DNA of 64,000 nt from Candidatus Poribacteria bacterium (lineage in GTDB: Bacteria > Poribacteria > WGA-4E > WGA-3G): assembly GCA_021295715.1 (NCBI GenBank), contig JAGWBV010000006.1, positions 1-64,000 on the forward strand. The letters run 5' to 3'. Below, one piece after another: positions 15,633 to 24,809 of this stretch (positions are counted from its first letter, which is position 1; each line of letters begins with the position of its first letter). Below the pieces are notes generated by a model. It searched no databases and was not told the origin of the DNA. It was given only the letters and a program-made list of their open reading frames with translations. A program made the position numbers and the translations under genes.

Positions 15633-15984
15633 TTTCAGACTCCTCTTTGGGTTGTGTTAGCATTCCTTGAACTATCGAAAAACGAAATCTATACACATGT
15701 CGCCCCTCTGGGGCTTGATTCTATTACTGCCAATGTTTTCTACACACATGCCGTCCCGCTGGGACTCAAGAAGTTTATTCGAGAGCGTTGTATTATAGAT
15801 AGATTTTGGGTTTAACCCTGCCTACAGCAAATGGGGTGAAAAATCAGATCCAGTTGTCATACGGGTTAATAGCCGCCAAAAAATATTTCCGCTTATCCAA
15901 AATTGCTATATCTATCTTTATGCGAATCCTCTCGTTTATTCTAATACAATATGGTTTAGAAAATTTTTATCAGATGTGAACAGG
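15633..15984. repeat. Intergenic region with two family-D palindromes
   Basis: The 352-base gap holds the palindromes CGCCCCTCTGGGGC (15701-15714) and GTCCCGCTGGGAC (15753-15765), each preceded by ACACATG, 50 bases apart. Beyond 15780 the DNA is AT-rich without recognisable gene or motif. Confidence 0.55.
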
Positions 15985-17058
15985 TTAATAGACACCTACA
16001 ACGACACTTTCTTGGAGTTCCGTGAGCAGACGGAGATTTTCAACGCCATCCCACGGGTATTCCGGGATTGGTTCGGCGCGTTCGGCTTCGTCCCGTTCCA
16101 GAAAACGGGGCATGAAAAATTCTTTCGTCAGGGTCGTGAGCATGACGCGTCCGGTTTCGCCGTAATCAACGAGTTCTTCTGGATTCTCTGGATTAACGAG
16201 TTCAATAACAGCACGCGGGTGCGGTGGATAATAGATAATAGCATAGTTATCCGTCGGATCGAAGGGTTTACAAGCGGCTAATCCCATCAGGGTGTTGCCG
16301 TAGGTCGGGATGAAGTCGATGCCGGGTACGAGTTCCTCGCGTGCGAAGCGATGGAATTGCGCGTCCATCTCGGTGCCGCCACAAAAGATACCTTTGATAC
16401 CCGCCTTCGGTAAAGAAATTTTCTCACATAACGCCTCTAACAGTTTCGGCGTGGTGAAGAGGCATTGAACGTTTTCATGGGCGCGCAGCACGTTGAGTGC
16501 TTGCGAAATAACGTGATTTTTATAAGCGTCCAATTCCTCATTCTTTCCGTAACGGACGAGTTGATTCACCCAACGCGGATCGAGATCTACATGGAAACAG
16601 ATACCACCACGATGCTGGGCGAGATGCTCAACAGCAAGTCGTAAACGTCTCGGTCCCGTCGGACCTAACATGAGCCAATCGCTACCGGGTGGAAACCCTT
16701 CATCGGAAAGCGATTCACTGAATATTTCATAATCAATGTGAAAATCACGAATACTGATTCTCGATTTCGGGACACCTGTCGAACCACCGGTTTCAAAGAC
16801 GTAAATCGGTTCATTGGCGTAAGCCTTAGGGACCCAGCGTCGGACCGGTCCACCGCGAAGCCATTCGTCCTCGAAATGTCCGAGGCACTTGAGGTCGGCA
16901 TAGCCTCCAATTTCTTTACGCGGGTCAAAATCGAGGTTCTTTGCGAACTCCAGCCAGAACGGGCATCCGGTTTTTGGACTGAAGTGCCATTTGACGATTT
17001 CTCGGACGTGTCCGTCGAGTGCTTTTCGGCTCTCATTAATTTTACGGGAAAGGTTCAT
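15985..17058 (-). CDS. Acyl-adenylating enzyme (LuxE / phenylacetate-CoA ligase-like)
   Basis: A 357-residue member of the ANL-like adenylate-forming group. FETGGSTGVPKSR (about residues 96-108) is the phosphate-binding loop, IFCGGTEMDA and PTYGNTLMG are the following core motifs, and VMLTTLTKEFFMPRFLERDEA the hinge region. The protein is shorter than CoA ligases (about 430 residues) and lacks most of the C-terminal subdomain, which matches LuxE-type acyl-protein synthetases and arylcarboxylate-activating enzymes. Paired with the LuxC-like reductase 1.3 kb downstream it could feed a carboxylate reduction. Substrate unknown. Ribosome site weak (AAGGG). Confidence 0.7.
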   Translation of the reverse strand: MNLSRKINESRKALDGHVREIVKWHFSPKTGCPFWLEFAKNLDFDPRKEIGGYADLKCLGHFEDEWLRGGPVRRWVPKAYANEPIYVFETGGSTGVPKSRISIRDFHIDYEIFSESLSDEGFPPGSDWLMLGPTGPRRLRLAVEHLAQHRGGICFHVDLDPRWVNQLVRYGKNEELDAYKNHVISQALNVLRAHENVQCLFTTPKLLEALCEKISLPKAGIKGIFCGGTEMDAQFHRFAREELVPGIDFIPTYGNTLMGLAACKPFDPTDNYAIIYYPPHPRAVIELVNPENPEELVDYGETGRVMLTTLTKEFFMPRFLERDEAERAEPIPEYPWDGVENLRLLTELQESVVVGVY

Positions 17059-17073
17059 TTGTATAAAAAGCCC

Positions 17074-17679
17074 TTATATTTTTTGTTTTACCATGCTGGC
17101 AAGGATGCCGAGGACTTTATCGCATTGTGCGATTTGATAGACTGCCATATCAATGTGGAGTTTTTTTTCTTCTAATTTGAGAAACCGCCAAAGCACACCT
17201 GTTGTAGTAGCCCCATAAACGCGTAGGATATCATTCCCTTTTTCGGCATTAAAGCGTTGGGCGGCGACCATCTCTGCTACACACTGTCCAAGCCCGACTT
17301 CCAGATTATCATTCTTTGCCTCAACAAAAACGATGACAGGTGCCTTGATCCCAAATTGGACTGGCGAGAGGCTTATCAAAAAATCACAGACCCCGGTCAA
17401 ACCGCTCTCGTCATCAACGTTGAAATCAATACCGGAAAAGAGACTGATGCGATGCTCCAACTGCTCTCGGAGCTCGACGAGGACATCAGCAACAATCATC
17501 TCTGACTTCGCTTTCTCTGTTCCGATAGCAGTGGCTAAAGGTATGTCTCGTGCCAACACTGCGGTGAGTAGTCCACTCGGAGCCATCGGTTCGCTACGCG
17601 CAAAAAGATTTGCGGTGTCAACCTCTTCCAAATCAAACGCTTCCCGTACTGTTTGTAGCGTAAAGTTGCTATAAACCAT
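17074..17679 (-). CDS. PD-(D/E)XK nuclease-like protein of unknown function
   Basis: A 201-residue protein. GVCDFLISLSP and VIVFVEAKNDNLEVGLGQC form the D...ExK core seen in PD-(D/E)XK folds, followed by Q at the usual position. Similar stand-alone proteins are common in cyanobacteria and other bacteria and are usually annotated hypothetical. The catalytic spacing D-x14-16-E-A-K is plausible for metal binding, but no DNA-modification partner gene is nearby. A 15-base gap separates it from the acyl-adenylating gene downstream. Confidence 0.55.
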   Translation of the reverse strand: MVYSNFTLQTVREAFDLEEVDTANLFARSEPMAPSGLLTAVLARDIPLATAIGTEKAKSEMIVADVLVELREQLEHRISLFSGIDFNVDDESGLTGVCDFLISLSPVQFGIKAPVIVFVEAKNDNLEVGLGQCVAEMVAAQRFNAEKGNDILRVYGATTTGVLWRFLKLEEKKLHIDMAVYQIAQCDKVLGILASMVKQKI

Positions 17680-17700
17680 GTGAAATACCTGTAAAAAAAC

Positions 17701-19137
17701 CTATTCTGAAATCGCAATCAGCATATTACGGGTAACGATGTAAAGCACACCGTTTTCAGCCACAGGTGTCGTATAGACAGCACTGCCCATGTTGGTTTCA
17801 AATAGTACCTGCTTTGTTTTCCCGGTTTTTAGAATCACAACATCGCCATCTTCATCGCCGAGGTAGATTTTCCCGTCCACAACATAAGGCGATCCCCAAA
17901 TTGCAGCGAAGGTGTCATGCGTCCAATAAGGGTCTCCTGTGTTCACATCTAAGCAGTAAAGGAATCCACTGAGATCCGAAATGTAGAGGAGCCCGTCAGC
18001 AATGGCTACAGTGGACATGGTGCGATTGAACTGTTCATCGCCGAAGTGCCAGATGCCAGCAGTGTCGGTAATATCACCGGTTTGTGAAGCGTCAATACAC
18101 CAGAGATGTCCCACGCCTTCACCGTGCTCCGGGTCCTGCCCAACAGCGACAAAGACTTTGTCATCATAGACGACAGGCGTTGAGATAATATTGTTGCGGG
18201 TGCCGCGTCCACCGAGTTCCCATTCAGAATCTTTTGGATTGCAATCAAACTTCCAAATAATGTCGCCGGTCTCTGGTTCAAAGGCATAAACCCAACCATC
18301 GCCGCCGGGGATGATAACCTGCGGGACACCCTTGATAACGCCGTAAGCGGGGTTCGACCACTGCCCGTGTAGTATATTTTCGCCGGGCGAGGCATCTTCC
18401 CAGACGAGTTCGCCGGTGTGTTTATTGAGTGCGATGAACGACGGCGCATCAGGTGAAGGGATATGGATATGCCCTTCATCAACGCCGTTGCTCGTTTCCA
18501 AGAAAAGGAGATCTCCGACAGCAAGCGGTGAACAGGTAGCGAGGTTATGCGGAAAAACATCCAACTCATCCATCATATCGTAGCTCCAGATGATGTCGGC
18601 ATCAATCTCGCTGGTTTCCGTTTCTTCAGTAAAGGGACCGTCGTTTTCACCATCAAGGAAGCCTTCAGTGTCAACACAGACGACTTCACACCGGTTGGAA
18701 ACATAGTAGAGTCGGTCGCCTTCAATAAACGGCGTGGAGCAGATACCCTGTAGGGGCCAGTCGTTAACACGTCCTGAAGTGAGTTTGGTATGGGTGGCTT
18801 GCCAGAGAAATTTACCATCGGATTCGTTAAACGCCATGAGATTTCCGCGGTCGCCGGTCAGTTTGGGATTGTAAAGTGCTTTGTTGTTTGTTCCGACAAA
18901 GACTTTGCCACCGATAACAAGAGGTCCCGCATAACTTTGGGAACCGAGTTCCGCTGTCCACTTAATACTTTCGCCGGTTTCCAGATCCCAACTTTCGGGA
19001 ATATTCATTTCATCGGATACCATGTTCCGGCTTAACGTGCCGCCCCACAATGCAATCTCTTTTTCTGCTGAAGTAACCGATACGGTAAAAATGAGTAGCA
19101 GTGCAAGATTTGCGATGTAGATAAATTGGGGTTTCAA
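17701..19137 (-). CDS. Exported PQQ-binding-like beta-propeller protein
   Basis: Start chosen at TTG 19137: AAAGGAG lies 8 bases upstream and the protein then opens with a normal signal peptide ([16 protein letters not shown]...TSA). An ATG at 19170 would bury the ribosome site in the gene. About 478 residues with repeated blades ending in W/Y-x-x-D/E ([51 protein letters not shown]). These eight-blade PQQ-like propellers without PQQ ligands often act as scaffold or structural proteins (BamB-like) or degraded dehydrogenases. It is the third gene of an operon whose first gene (21438) encodes a paralogous propeller. Confidence 0.8.
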   Translation of the reverse strand: MKPQFIYIANLALLLIFTVSVTSAEKEIALWGGTLSRNMVSDEMNIPESWDLETGESIKWTAELGSQSYAGPLVIGGKVFVGTNNKALYNPKLTGDRGNLMAFNESDGKFLWQATHTKLTSGRVNDWPLQGICSTPFIEGDRLYYVSNRCEVVCVDTEGFLDGENDGPFTEETETSEIDADIIWSYDMMDELDVFPHNLATCSPLAVGDLLFLETSNGVDEGHIHIPSPDAPSFIALNKHTGELVWEDASPGENILHGQWSNPAYGVIKGVPQVIIPGGDGWVYAFEPETGDIIWKFDCNPKDSEWELGGRGTRNNIISTPVVYDDKVFVAVGQDPEHGEGVGHLWCIDASQTGDITDTAGIWHFGDEQFNRTMSTVAIADGLLYISDLSGFLYCLDVNTGDPYWTHDTFAAIWGSPYVVDGKIYLGDEDGDVVILKTGKTKQVLFETNMGSAVYTTPVAENGVLYIVTRNMLIAISE

Positions 19138-19198
19138 TTGAATGACTCCTTTTGTTTCGTTGCAGTCCATATATTCGCGTGTGGTGTGGATTAAAAGT

Positions 19199-20122
19199 TT
19201 ACCACACTTTTAGATTGTCGTAATAGATGTCCGTCGCGGAGTAACCGTAGATACCGGGGCTTCCCTCGCGATTTGGTAGTGGGTCTTCAGCAGTAATTGT
19301 CCATTCTTCTGGTTCGGGTTCGCCAGTGCGCCATACCTTTCCCTGAATTACTGCCTTATCCTCCATAATCTCTACCTTCATTTTCATTGTATACCAGACA
19401 TCTGTCTCCCATGCGAAGTCGATTGTCTTCGCCATGCGTAAATCGGATGCCCATGAACGGATTTGCAAGCGTTGGTGTCTGCCCTGCATATCTAAGGTAT
19501 AGCGGTTGGCAATCAAGCCCAGGTCCGGCAGCCTGCGTTTATTTCTGGTTCCCATCAGATCCACTTGAATCTGATAATCCTTCATTGTTGAGGGACCGAG
19601 ATAGACGTTAGAGCGGTTTAAACCGCGTTGGACAGGTGTTTTGACTAAGACCTTATTGCCATCCTTTTCACGCACAAAGAATTTGCCGGTCGCGCCGATC
19701 CAGTGTGTGGGTATCTTTTCGAGTTCAATCGTCTCAAAATTCTCTGTCCACGGGAGCGATGGAATCACACGGATGCGAGCCGTCGCTTTCATATCACCGG
19801 ATTGAGCGGTCACCGTGCCTGCATGCGCTCCGGCACTTTTATCGGGTGTAAATGTGCCATCTTCAAATGTTCCAGTTAAACCGGTGTGTGCCCAGTCTAT
19901 AGCCCCGATTGCACTCGTCTGTTTTCCATCTGCATCGAAACCGATAACACTCAACGCAACGGGATCGCCTGATGTGAGTGTTTCTGCGGGGGTAAGCAGC
20001 AGCGAAACAGCGGGTGCAGGTGACGTCTTCACAGGTTCCGGTGCCATCTCTTTGCTGGCACAACCGGCAGTGAGGATACACACCATCAGGATAACGTAAA
20101 GTGGGATAAAATTTTTCATCAA
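19199..20122 (-). CDS. Lipoprotein with Ig-like and concanavalin-like domains
   Basis: A 307-residue lipoprotein: residues 1-21 end in the lipobox ILTAGC. Residues about 38-115 resemble an Ig-like (Big) domain with the phrase [17 protein letters not shown]. Residues about 120-307 are a beta-sandwich ([19 protein letters not shown]...VLVKTP, then [10 protein letters not shown]), like the LamG/3-keto-glycoside-hydrolase-type folds found beside PQQ propellers. Its ATG overlaps the TGA of the upstream propeller gene by 4 bases, so translation is coupled. The pairing of a propeller with this lipoprotein, in Poribacteria/Planctomycetes-like genomes, suggests a shared cell-surface complex, function unknown. 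Confidence 0.75.
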   Translation of the reverse strand: MMKNFIPLYVILMVCILTAGCASKEMAPEPVKTSPAPAVSLLLTPAETLTSGDPVALSVIGFDADGKQTSAIGAIDWAHTGLTGTFEDGTFTPDKSAGAHAGTVTAQSGDMKATARIRVIPSLPWTENFETIELEKIPTHWIGATGKFFVREKDGNKVLVKTPVQRGLNRSNVYLGPSTMKDYQIQVDLMGTRNKRRLPDLGLIANRYTLDMQGRHQRLQIRSWASDLRMAKTIDFAWETDVWYTMKMKVEIMEDKAVIQGKVWRTGEPEPEEWTITAEDPLPNREGSPGIYGYSATDIYYDNLKVW

Positions 20123-21438
20123 TCGTTCCTCCCGATACAGTAGAGGTGTTCCTCAGTCGTGAAATAGATGCGTCCGTCGGCAATAGCGGGTGAACCGAAG
20201 ATCTCGACGTAGTGTTCATCCGTTGCTCGGCTTATCTCCTGAGCACTTAGCAGTTCACATCCATCCTCACTGGGTTGAAGGATCGCAAATACGCCGTTGA
20301 CTTCCGCGACGTAGAGCTTACCATCTGCCCAGACAGGGGAACCTTTTCCGACTTTGCCGATGTTGTGTTCCCAGTAGACTTCACCGGTGTCAGCATTCAC
20401 AGCGTGAATATTCGCGGAGTTATCCACGACATAGAGGTGTCCGGCGTGAATTGTAGGGGACGCGTATCCAACATTAACCCCATCATATCGCCAGACTTCA
20501 TGGGTCTGTGTAACATCGCCTGTGCCGGTTGCGTCAATACAGACGACCCGTCCCATCGCGGTAGTATCCATATTCTCTTCGCTATGCGTCGCGTAGACTT
20601 TCGTGCCTGAAACGATGACGGACGTATTGATACCCCGCTGACTGAGTTTAAATCCCCAGACCATCTCTCCGGTGCTCTGTTTCATAGCGTAGATACCGCC
20701 ATCAGCATTGCCACCGATGATGAGTTGCTGACCGTTGATATTGGCAACGACGGGTGTGGAGTAAGTCGTGTCTAACGGTCTGCCGCCCGGCGTTGAAACC
20801 CAAATCAGTTCGCCAGTGTGTTTGTCGAAAGCAAAATAGCGGTGGCGTGTTGCGGCATGGTCGCCCCATCCTGAATTGAGATAACTAATCACGACGCGGT
20901 CGCCTGCGAGAATCGGGGTGTGAACGCGTCCTCCATAACCGGATATCCGTCCATACTCTTCTGTGAGCGAACGCGACCAGAGGATATTTCCATCTTTGTC
21001 GAAACAGAAGAAGAGTCCTTGGACCCCGTGTGCATAGATATTCCCGGTTTCTGGGTCACCAGCGAGACTCGTCCATCCGACCCGGTTGAAAGAGATGGTC
21101 GTATGAAAGACGTTGAATTGATAATTCCAGATGAGTTCGCCGGTTTCAGCATCGAAGCAGGCGATACGTTCCTGTTCGGTGATGTCTTTACCGACACGCC
21201 CGATGACGTAGACTCTGTCATTGAGAATGATCGGTGTAGAACGCCCTATGAATTCTGCCTTCCAGAGCAGGTTCTCACCTTCAGTTGACCAAGATGAGAT
21301 GAGTCCGGTTTCGGCAGAAGTGCCGTCCTGATTTGGTCCTCGCCATGTTGGCCAATCGCCAGCGATGGCGTGCATAGGAAGCGCAACCAAGGCAAAGCAA
21401 ATAAGTAGTTGACAAAGACTTGATTTCCAATGGTGCAA
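20119..21438 (-). CDS. Exported PQQ-binding-like beta-propeller protein, first gene of the operon
   Basis: A 439-residue paralogue of the 17701-19137 protein. Signal peptide of about 27 residues ending in AIAG, then DWPTWRGPNQDG, the standard N-terminal motif of this family. Blade repeats include AETGELIWNYQF, KHTGELIWVSTPGG and DTGEVYWEHNIGK. Blade-closing Trp-docking positions are well kept; no PQQ or Ca ligands were recognised. The ribosome site is GGAGG 11-15 bases before ATG. It starts the three-gene operon. Upstream to 21812 no gene is seen. Confidence 0.85.
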   Translation of the reverse strand: MHHWKSSLCQLLICFALVALPMHAIAGDWPTWRGPNQDGTSAETGLISSWSTEGENLLWKAEFIGRSTPIILNDRVYVIGRVGKDITEQERIACFDAETGELIWNYQFNVFHTTISFNRVGWTSLAGDPETGNIYAHGVQGLFFCFDKDGNILWSRSLTEEYGRISGYGGRVHTPILAGDRVVISYLNSGWGDHAATRHRYFAFDKHTGELIWVSTPGGRPLDTTYSTPVVANINGQQLIIGGNADGGIYAMKQSTGEMVWGFKLSQRGINTSVIVSGTKVYATHSEENMDTTAMGRVVCIDATGTGDVTQTHEVWRYDGVNVGYASPTIHAGHLYVVDNSANIHAVNADTGEVYWEHNIGKVGKGSPVWADGKLYVAEVNGVFAILQPSEDGCELLSAQEISRATDEHYVEIFGSPAIADGRIYFTTEEHLYCIGRND

Positions 21439-21812
21439 ACTTCTGTTCCTCCCGTGTATTTTACGTGTGTCTGTAACCTTATTAAGACGCTGAAAAATGT
21501 CTGAATGTTTAACTTGGTGTGTCAGTTAGAACACCTCATCGTACTGCGCTTATAAATTTGACAGCGCACCAGACGGTTTTGTTCTGCATATCTTCCGATA
21601 TATCATTATACTACATTTGGTGTTTTTGAGGAAAGATTTAAATTGAGGAGGGTTGTCAGCCAAATAGCCATCAGAAGACATCTCTGAAGGCAGATAGACT
21701 CAGGGTTTTGTAGGTAGGTCCAAAGGTCTAAAGGAAAGGATGCCCGGTGTGGTAGAGGGTGTCTGGATAGAGCCGTTTTCCAAGCCCACCAAATTTCTTG
21801 GGAACTCTGTGT
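21439..21812. other. Intergenic region, nothing recognised
   Basis: The 374-base gap between divergently placed transcription units' ends holds no convincing reading frame, palindrome or copy of the repeat families. It contains the promoter of the PQQ-propeller operon by position only. Confidence 0.4.
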
Positions 21813-22373
21813 TCATTTTTTCGGCAATACTGCCGCAATCTTGGCTTCAATATGTCGGGCAATGTCCCGGGCGAATTGCAGTTGATATTCCGAGTCTCCC
21901 CTTGTCATGACGTGAACCCCAACATTACTCTTGACGAAATAGATGTCAGTCATACCCTTTTCCCACTGTCTCTTGGGGATGAGGTGCCATGTGGCATCGC
22001 CAATGACATCCGTGGGATTCAGTTCGGATTGATAGTTCGCCGGGGCGGCAACGGTGTGTTCCCGAGGGTTCGCTCTCGCTTTTTTGGCAGTGTACGAAGT
22101 GTCAAATAGATAATATCGAACAACCAAGTGACCATCACTCCATTGCTGATCACACCCCACGAGAATAGATGATTCCTTTGGGAATCCCCCGAGGCGGTCA
22201 CTTTCCGTTAGCCGCATCATAGGAAGATCCTCCTGTACAAGGACAATGGGATCGAGTCTCATCACGCGATTGACATTAAAGAGAACCCCACATCCAAGTG
22301 TTGTCGTCACGAGCAGAAGAAAACTGATGATATTTAGCGAAGCATTGTCTCTTGAGAGAATCCGTATTTTCAT
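21813..22373 (-). CDS. Small lipoprotein, paralogue of the WD40 fusion's N-terminal domain
   Basis: Start set at ATG 22373 (MKIRILSRDN), which aligns with the start of the paralogue at 23768; the frame is open 7 codons further upstream but those codons overlap a remnant of another copy. About 186 residues. A signal with a lipobox-like TTTLGC precedes a domain that contains MRLDPIVLVQEDL, DIYFVKSNVGVHVMTRG and ARHIEAKIAAVLPKK. The paralogue fused to WD40 repeats has the same segments. I do not recognise the family; conserved MTDIYFVKSN segment is reminiscent of DUF6599-like proteins. Outer-surface or periplasmic location is inferred. Confidence 0.6.
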   Translation of the reverse strand: MKIRILSRDNASLNIISFLLLVTTTLGCGVLFNVNRVMRLDPIVLVQEDLPMMRLTESDRLGGFPKESSILVGCDQQWSDGHLVVRYYLFDTSYTAKKARANPREHTVAAPANYQSELNPTDVIGDATWHLIPKRQWEKGMTDIYFVKSNVGVHVMTRGDSEYQLQFARDIARHIEAKIAAVLPKK

Positions 22374-22440
22374 TTTTCTCCAATACTGACTCAATCTTTC
22401 GGGAAATGGATCTGGTCATGACGTGAGGGAAACTTAGACA
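22374..22440 (-). pseudogene. C-terminal remnant of a third lipoprotein copy
   Basis: The minus strand reads FPHVMTRSISRKIESVLEKN, then stop, overlapping the start of the gene at 22373. It corresponds to VHVMTR...IARHIEAKIAAVL in intact copies, with an internal deletion. The upstream part of this copy is gone. Confidence 0.55.
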
Positions 22441-22472
22441 TGACAACTCAATACTATAGGTGTGAGGCACTG

Positions 22473-23768
22473 TCATTTAACCAAGGATGTGTCCCATAGC
22501 AGAATTGCTGCCTCCACACTGTCCCCGACGACCCTTCCCACACTACTCCCGACAATCCTCTTGCCGTCGGGTGAAAAATCTACACTCGCAATACTCCCCT
22601 TATGCCCTCTGAGGATTTTCAAGAGGTTGCCCGTCTCGACATCCCATAACCAAACCGAACCGTCCACATTCCCACTGGCGAGCGTTTTACCGTCGGGCGA
22701 AAAACTCACACTCGTAACATAAATCTTATGCCCTTTGAGGGTTTTTAAAAGATTCCCCGTCTCGACATTCCATAAACGAACTGTATCGTCGAAACTTCCA
22801 CTAACGACTCTCTTGCGATCAGGGGAAAAACTCACACTCGCAATCCTGCCTTTATGCCCCTTGAGAGTTTTCAACAGGCTGCCCGTCTCGACATCCCATA
22901 AACGAACCGTCTTGCCCCAACCCCCGCTAACGATTTTTTTGCCGTCTGGAGAGAAACTCACACTCGCAACCGCATACGTATGCCCGGTAAGCATTTTCAA
23001 AAGATTCCCAGTGTCGGCATCCCATAAACGGACCGACTTGCCCGTATCTCTACCCCCGCTAACGATTTTCTTGCCATCTGGAGAGAAATTTACACTCTCA
23101 ATCGTATACGTTCTCTTGAACGTTTTCACAGGATCGACCGTCTTGACCTCCCATAAACGAACCGCCTTGTCCCTATCTTTACCTCCACTGATGACCGTTC
23201 TGCCGTCTTTGCGCAATACTGCCTCAATTTGGGCTTCAATCTTTCGGGCAGCGTCCCGAGCAAACTGCAGTCGATCCGACGGGTGCCCGTTTGTCCTGAT
23301 CCTAACGAGGAGATTGGATTTCACGAAATAGATGTCAGTAGGCCCCTTTTCCCACTCCTTCCAACCCGTGTGGATGCGGCGCCATGTCCCAGTTCCAATG
23401 ACATCCTCAGGATTCAGCTCGGGGTGAAAGTTCGGCATGGCAGCAAAGGTCCATATCCACTCGACCTCCGCCGCTTTTTTCGCAGTGGACGAGGAATTAA
23501 ATAACCAATATTGAACATTCAGTTGATATCCACGCTGCTCGAACCCTACGATAAGATGGAATTCCTTAGGCTCACTGATCCCGTAAGGATCGCGGATGCG
23601 CTCACTCTTTCTTAGTCCCATCCTGTGGAGATCCTCCTGTGCGAGGAGAACGGGATCGAGTCCGATGACGCGATTGACGAAAACCCTACACCCGATTGTT
23701 GTTATAAGCAGAAGAAAACCTATGAAGCCTACTGGTGCATTCCTGATTGAGAAAATCTGTGCTTTCAT
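22473..23768 (-). CDS. Lipoprotein domain fused to WD40 repeats
   Basis: A 431-residue protein. Residues 1-190 are the small lipoprotein domain (signal with TTIGC, LDPVLLAQEDL, TDIYFVKSNLLVRIRTNG, ARKIEAQIEAVL). Exactly where paralogues stop (AVLPKK or AVLEEK), this one continues with AVLRKDGRTVISGG and about six WD40 repeats (VSFSPDGKKIVSG, TVRLWDVETGSLLKTLKGH) to the C-terminus. The blades are highly similar, pointing to recent duplication. A seventh blade may be completed by the DGRTVISGGKDRDKAVRLWEV strand. WD40 propellers act as scaffolds; exported WD40 lipoproteins are uncommon. Its start overlaps the stop of an upstream remnant copy (ATGA). Confidence 0.75.
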   Translation of the reverse strand: MKAQIFSIRNAPVGFIGFLLLITTIGCRVFVNRVIGLDPVLLAQEDLHRMGLRKSERIRDPYGISEPKEFHLIVGFEQRGYQLNVQYWLFNSSSTAKKAAEVEWIWTFAAMPNFHPELNPEDVIGTGTWRRIHTGWKEWEKGPTDIYFVKSNLLVRIRTNGHPSDRLQFARDAARKIEAQIEAVLRKDGRTVISGGKDRDKAVRLWEVKTVDPVKTFKRTYTIESVNFSPDGKKIVSGGRDTGKSVRLWDADTGNLLKMLTGHTYAVASVSFSPDGKKIVSGGWGKTVRLWDVETGSLLKTLKGHKGRIASVSFSPDRKRVVSGSFDDTVRLWNVETGNLLKTLKGHKIYVTSVSFSPDGKTLASGNVDGSVWLWDVETGNLLKILRGHKGSIASVDFSPDGKRIVGSSVGRVVGDSVEAAILLWDTSLVK

Positions 23769-23905
23769 TTTTCCTCCAATACCGCCGCAATTTGGGCTTC
23801 AATCCTTCGGGCAACGTCTCGGGCGGCCTGCAGCTGATTTGACGAGCGGACTCCCATCATGATGTGAACTTGGACATTATTTTTCACGAAATAGATGTAT
23901 GTGAC
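23765..23905 (-). pseudogene. 5'-truncated lipoprotein copy upstream of the WD40 fusion
   Basis: The minus strand encodes VTYIYFVKNNVQVHIMMG and then ARDVARRIEAQIAAVLEEK, stop at 23765. It matches the C-terminal third of the two neighbouring copies. No start or N-terminal part remains; homology fades before 23910, where unrelated repeat-like DNA begins. Confidence 0.65.
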
Positions 23906-23944
23906 TATGGAATGTAGTACTTCATCGAGTTTGAATTTTAGGGA

Positions 23945-24022
23945 GGGTAGGTTCGTAGTCGTACGATTTATTACAATTCGGAAACCGGGAATGAATGGTT
24001 TCCTTACTACGAACTGGGTTTA
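23945..24022. repeat. Inverted-repeat segment at the edge of the decayed lipoprotein array
   Basis: GGTTCGTAGTCGTACG and TTACTACGAACTGGGTTT are imperfect inverted copies about 45 bases apart; the ends resemble family-D termini (GGTTCGTAGCAACTTGGGTT at the window start). Confidence 0.4.
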
Positions 24023-24025
24023 CAT

Positions 24026-24784
24026 TTAATCGGTATCTTTCTTAACGCGGACTAATGGAATTTGATGCGGAGAGGCGTCTTCATAATGTTCGGTTGACTT
24101 CTCATCGAAATGGTACAATCCCAACGTGTCGTTATCTGGAGTAAATGCCTTCGGAGGGGTGGCATACCTGCCTTGCCCATAACGAACAATAGAACTAATC
24201 CGCAACTCGTCAATATACATCCCAGAGGCAGGAACTGCTTTCAGTCCACTCCCCTTTAGAACGGGAATACCTCCGACAAGGAGAGGTTCGCTCGCAGATG
24301 CCAGATGACTCCCTGGTGCCAGCCCAGAAATCGAACCGCCACACCCGACAGTAGAACCGCCGTCAATTATTGCCATGTAATAGACCCACCGCCCGGTAGG
24401 TAACGTTCCTCATATCTTTCCGGATCCGCCCTCGACTCCCTTTGTCATGATGGCGGGACTGGCTTCGTATCCATCACCGACAATGGCACAGGTAAAGCGG
24501 CCTGTTTGACCTACCATGGAGAAGGCAGCATGGGATCCAGCCGCCAGCGATATGACCTCCTGAACGCTCGGAGGTTTGTCTATGTATACCCACGCTTCAA
24601 TCGTTAGGGGACCTGGATACTCAGGAAACCACGGTGACTCGGTCTGGACGAGTGGTAGTTTGGGATCCAGTTCAAGCCAACCACCGCCAGCAGGGGAGGG
24701 TTCGTCGGGCGCGGCAAAAAGTGTCACGGGCATCATCAAGATAATACTTATAAGTGCTAAAAGTGTCTCTCTAATAGATTTCAT
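24026..24784 (-). pseudogene. LamG-domain protein interrupted by one in-frame TGA
   Basis: Codons from ATG 24784 encode a signal peptide ending in LFAA and a LamG-like domain (LTIEAWVYIDKPPSVQE) up to GSGKI, then TGA (24410-24412). In the same frame the next codons read GTLPTGRWVYYMAIIDGG and continue to MYIDELRISSIVRYGQG and a stop at 24026. GTLPTGRWVYY is the usual LamG strand before the sugar-tongs-like loop, so the protein was continuous. A single CGA-to-TGA change explains it; no frameshift is needed. Total 252 codons. It may be a recent pseudogene, strain-level error, or read through. Ribosome site AAGGAGA 6 bases before ATG. Confidence 0.65.
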
Positions 24785-24809
24785 GAGATGTCTCCTTTAA
24801 AACTCATTC

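Noticed and set aside
22735-23331. Long plus-strand frame opposite the WD40 gene
   Set aside because: It is the mirror of highly repeated WD40 blades, low in complexity (repeated RLPVSTSHKRT), with no start signal.
24410-24412. Selenocysteine or frameshift explanation for the LamG interruption
   Set aside because: The frame is the same on both sides, so no frameshift; LamG has no known selenocysteine, and I saw no obvious adjacent hairpin with a selenocysteine signature.
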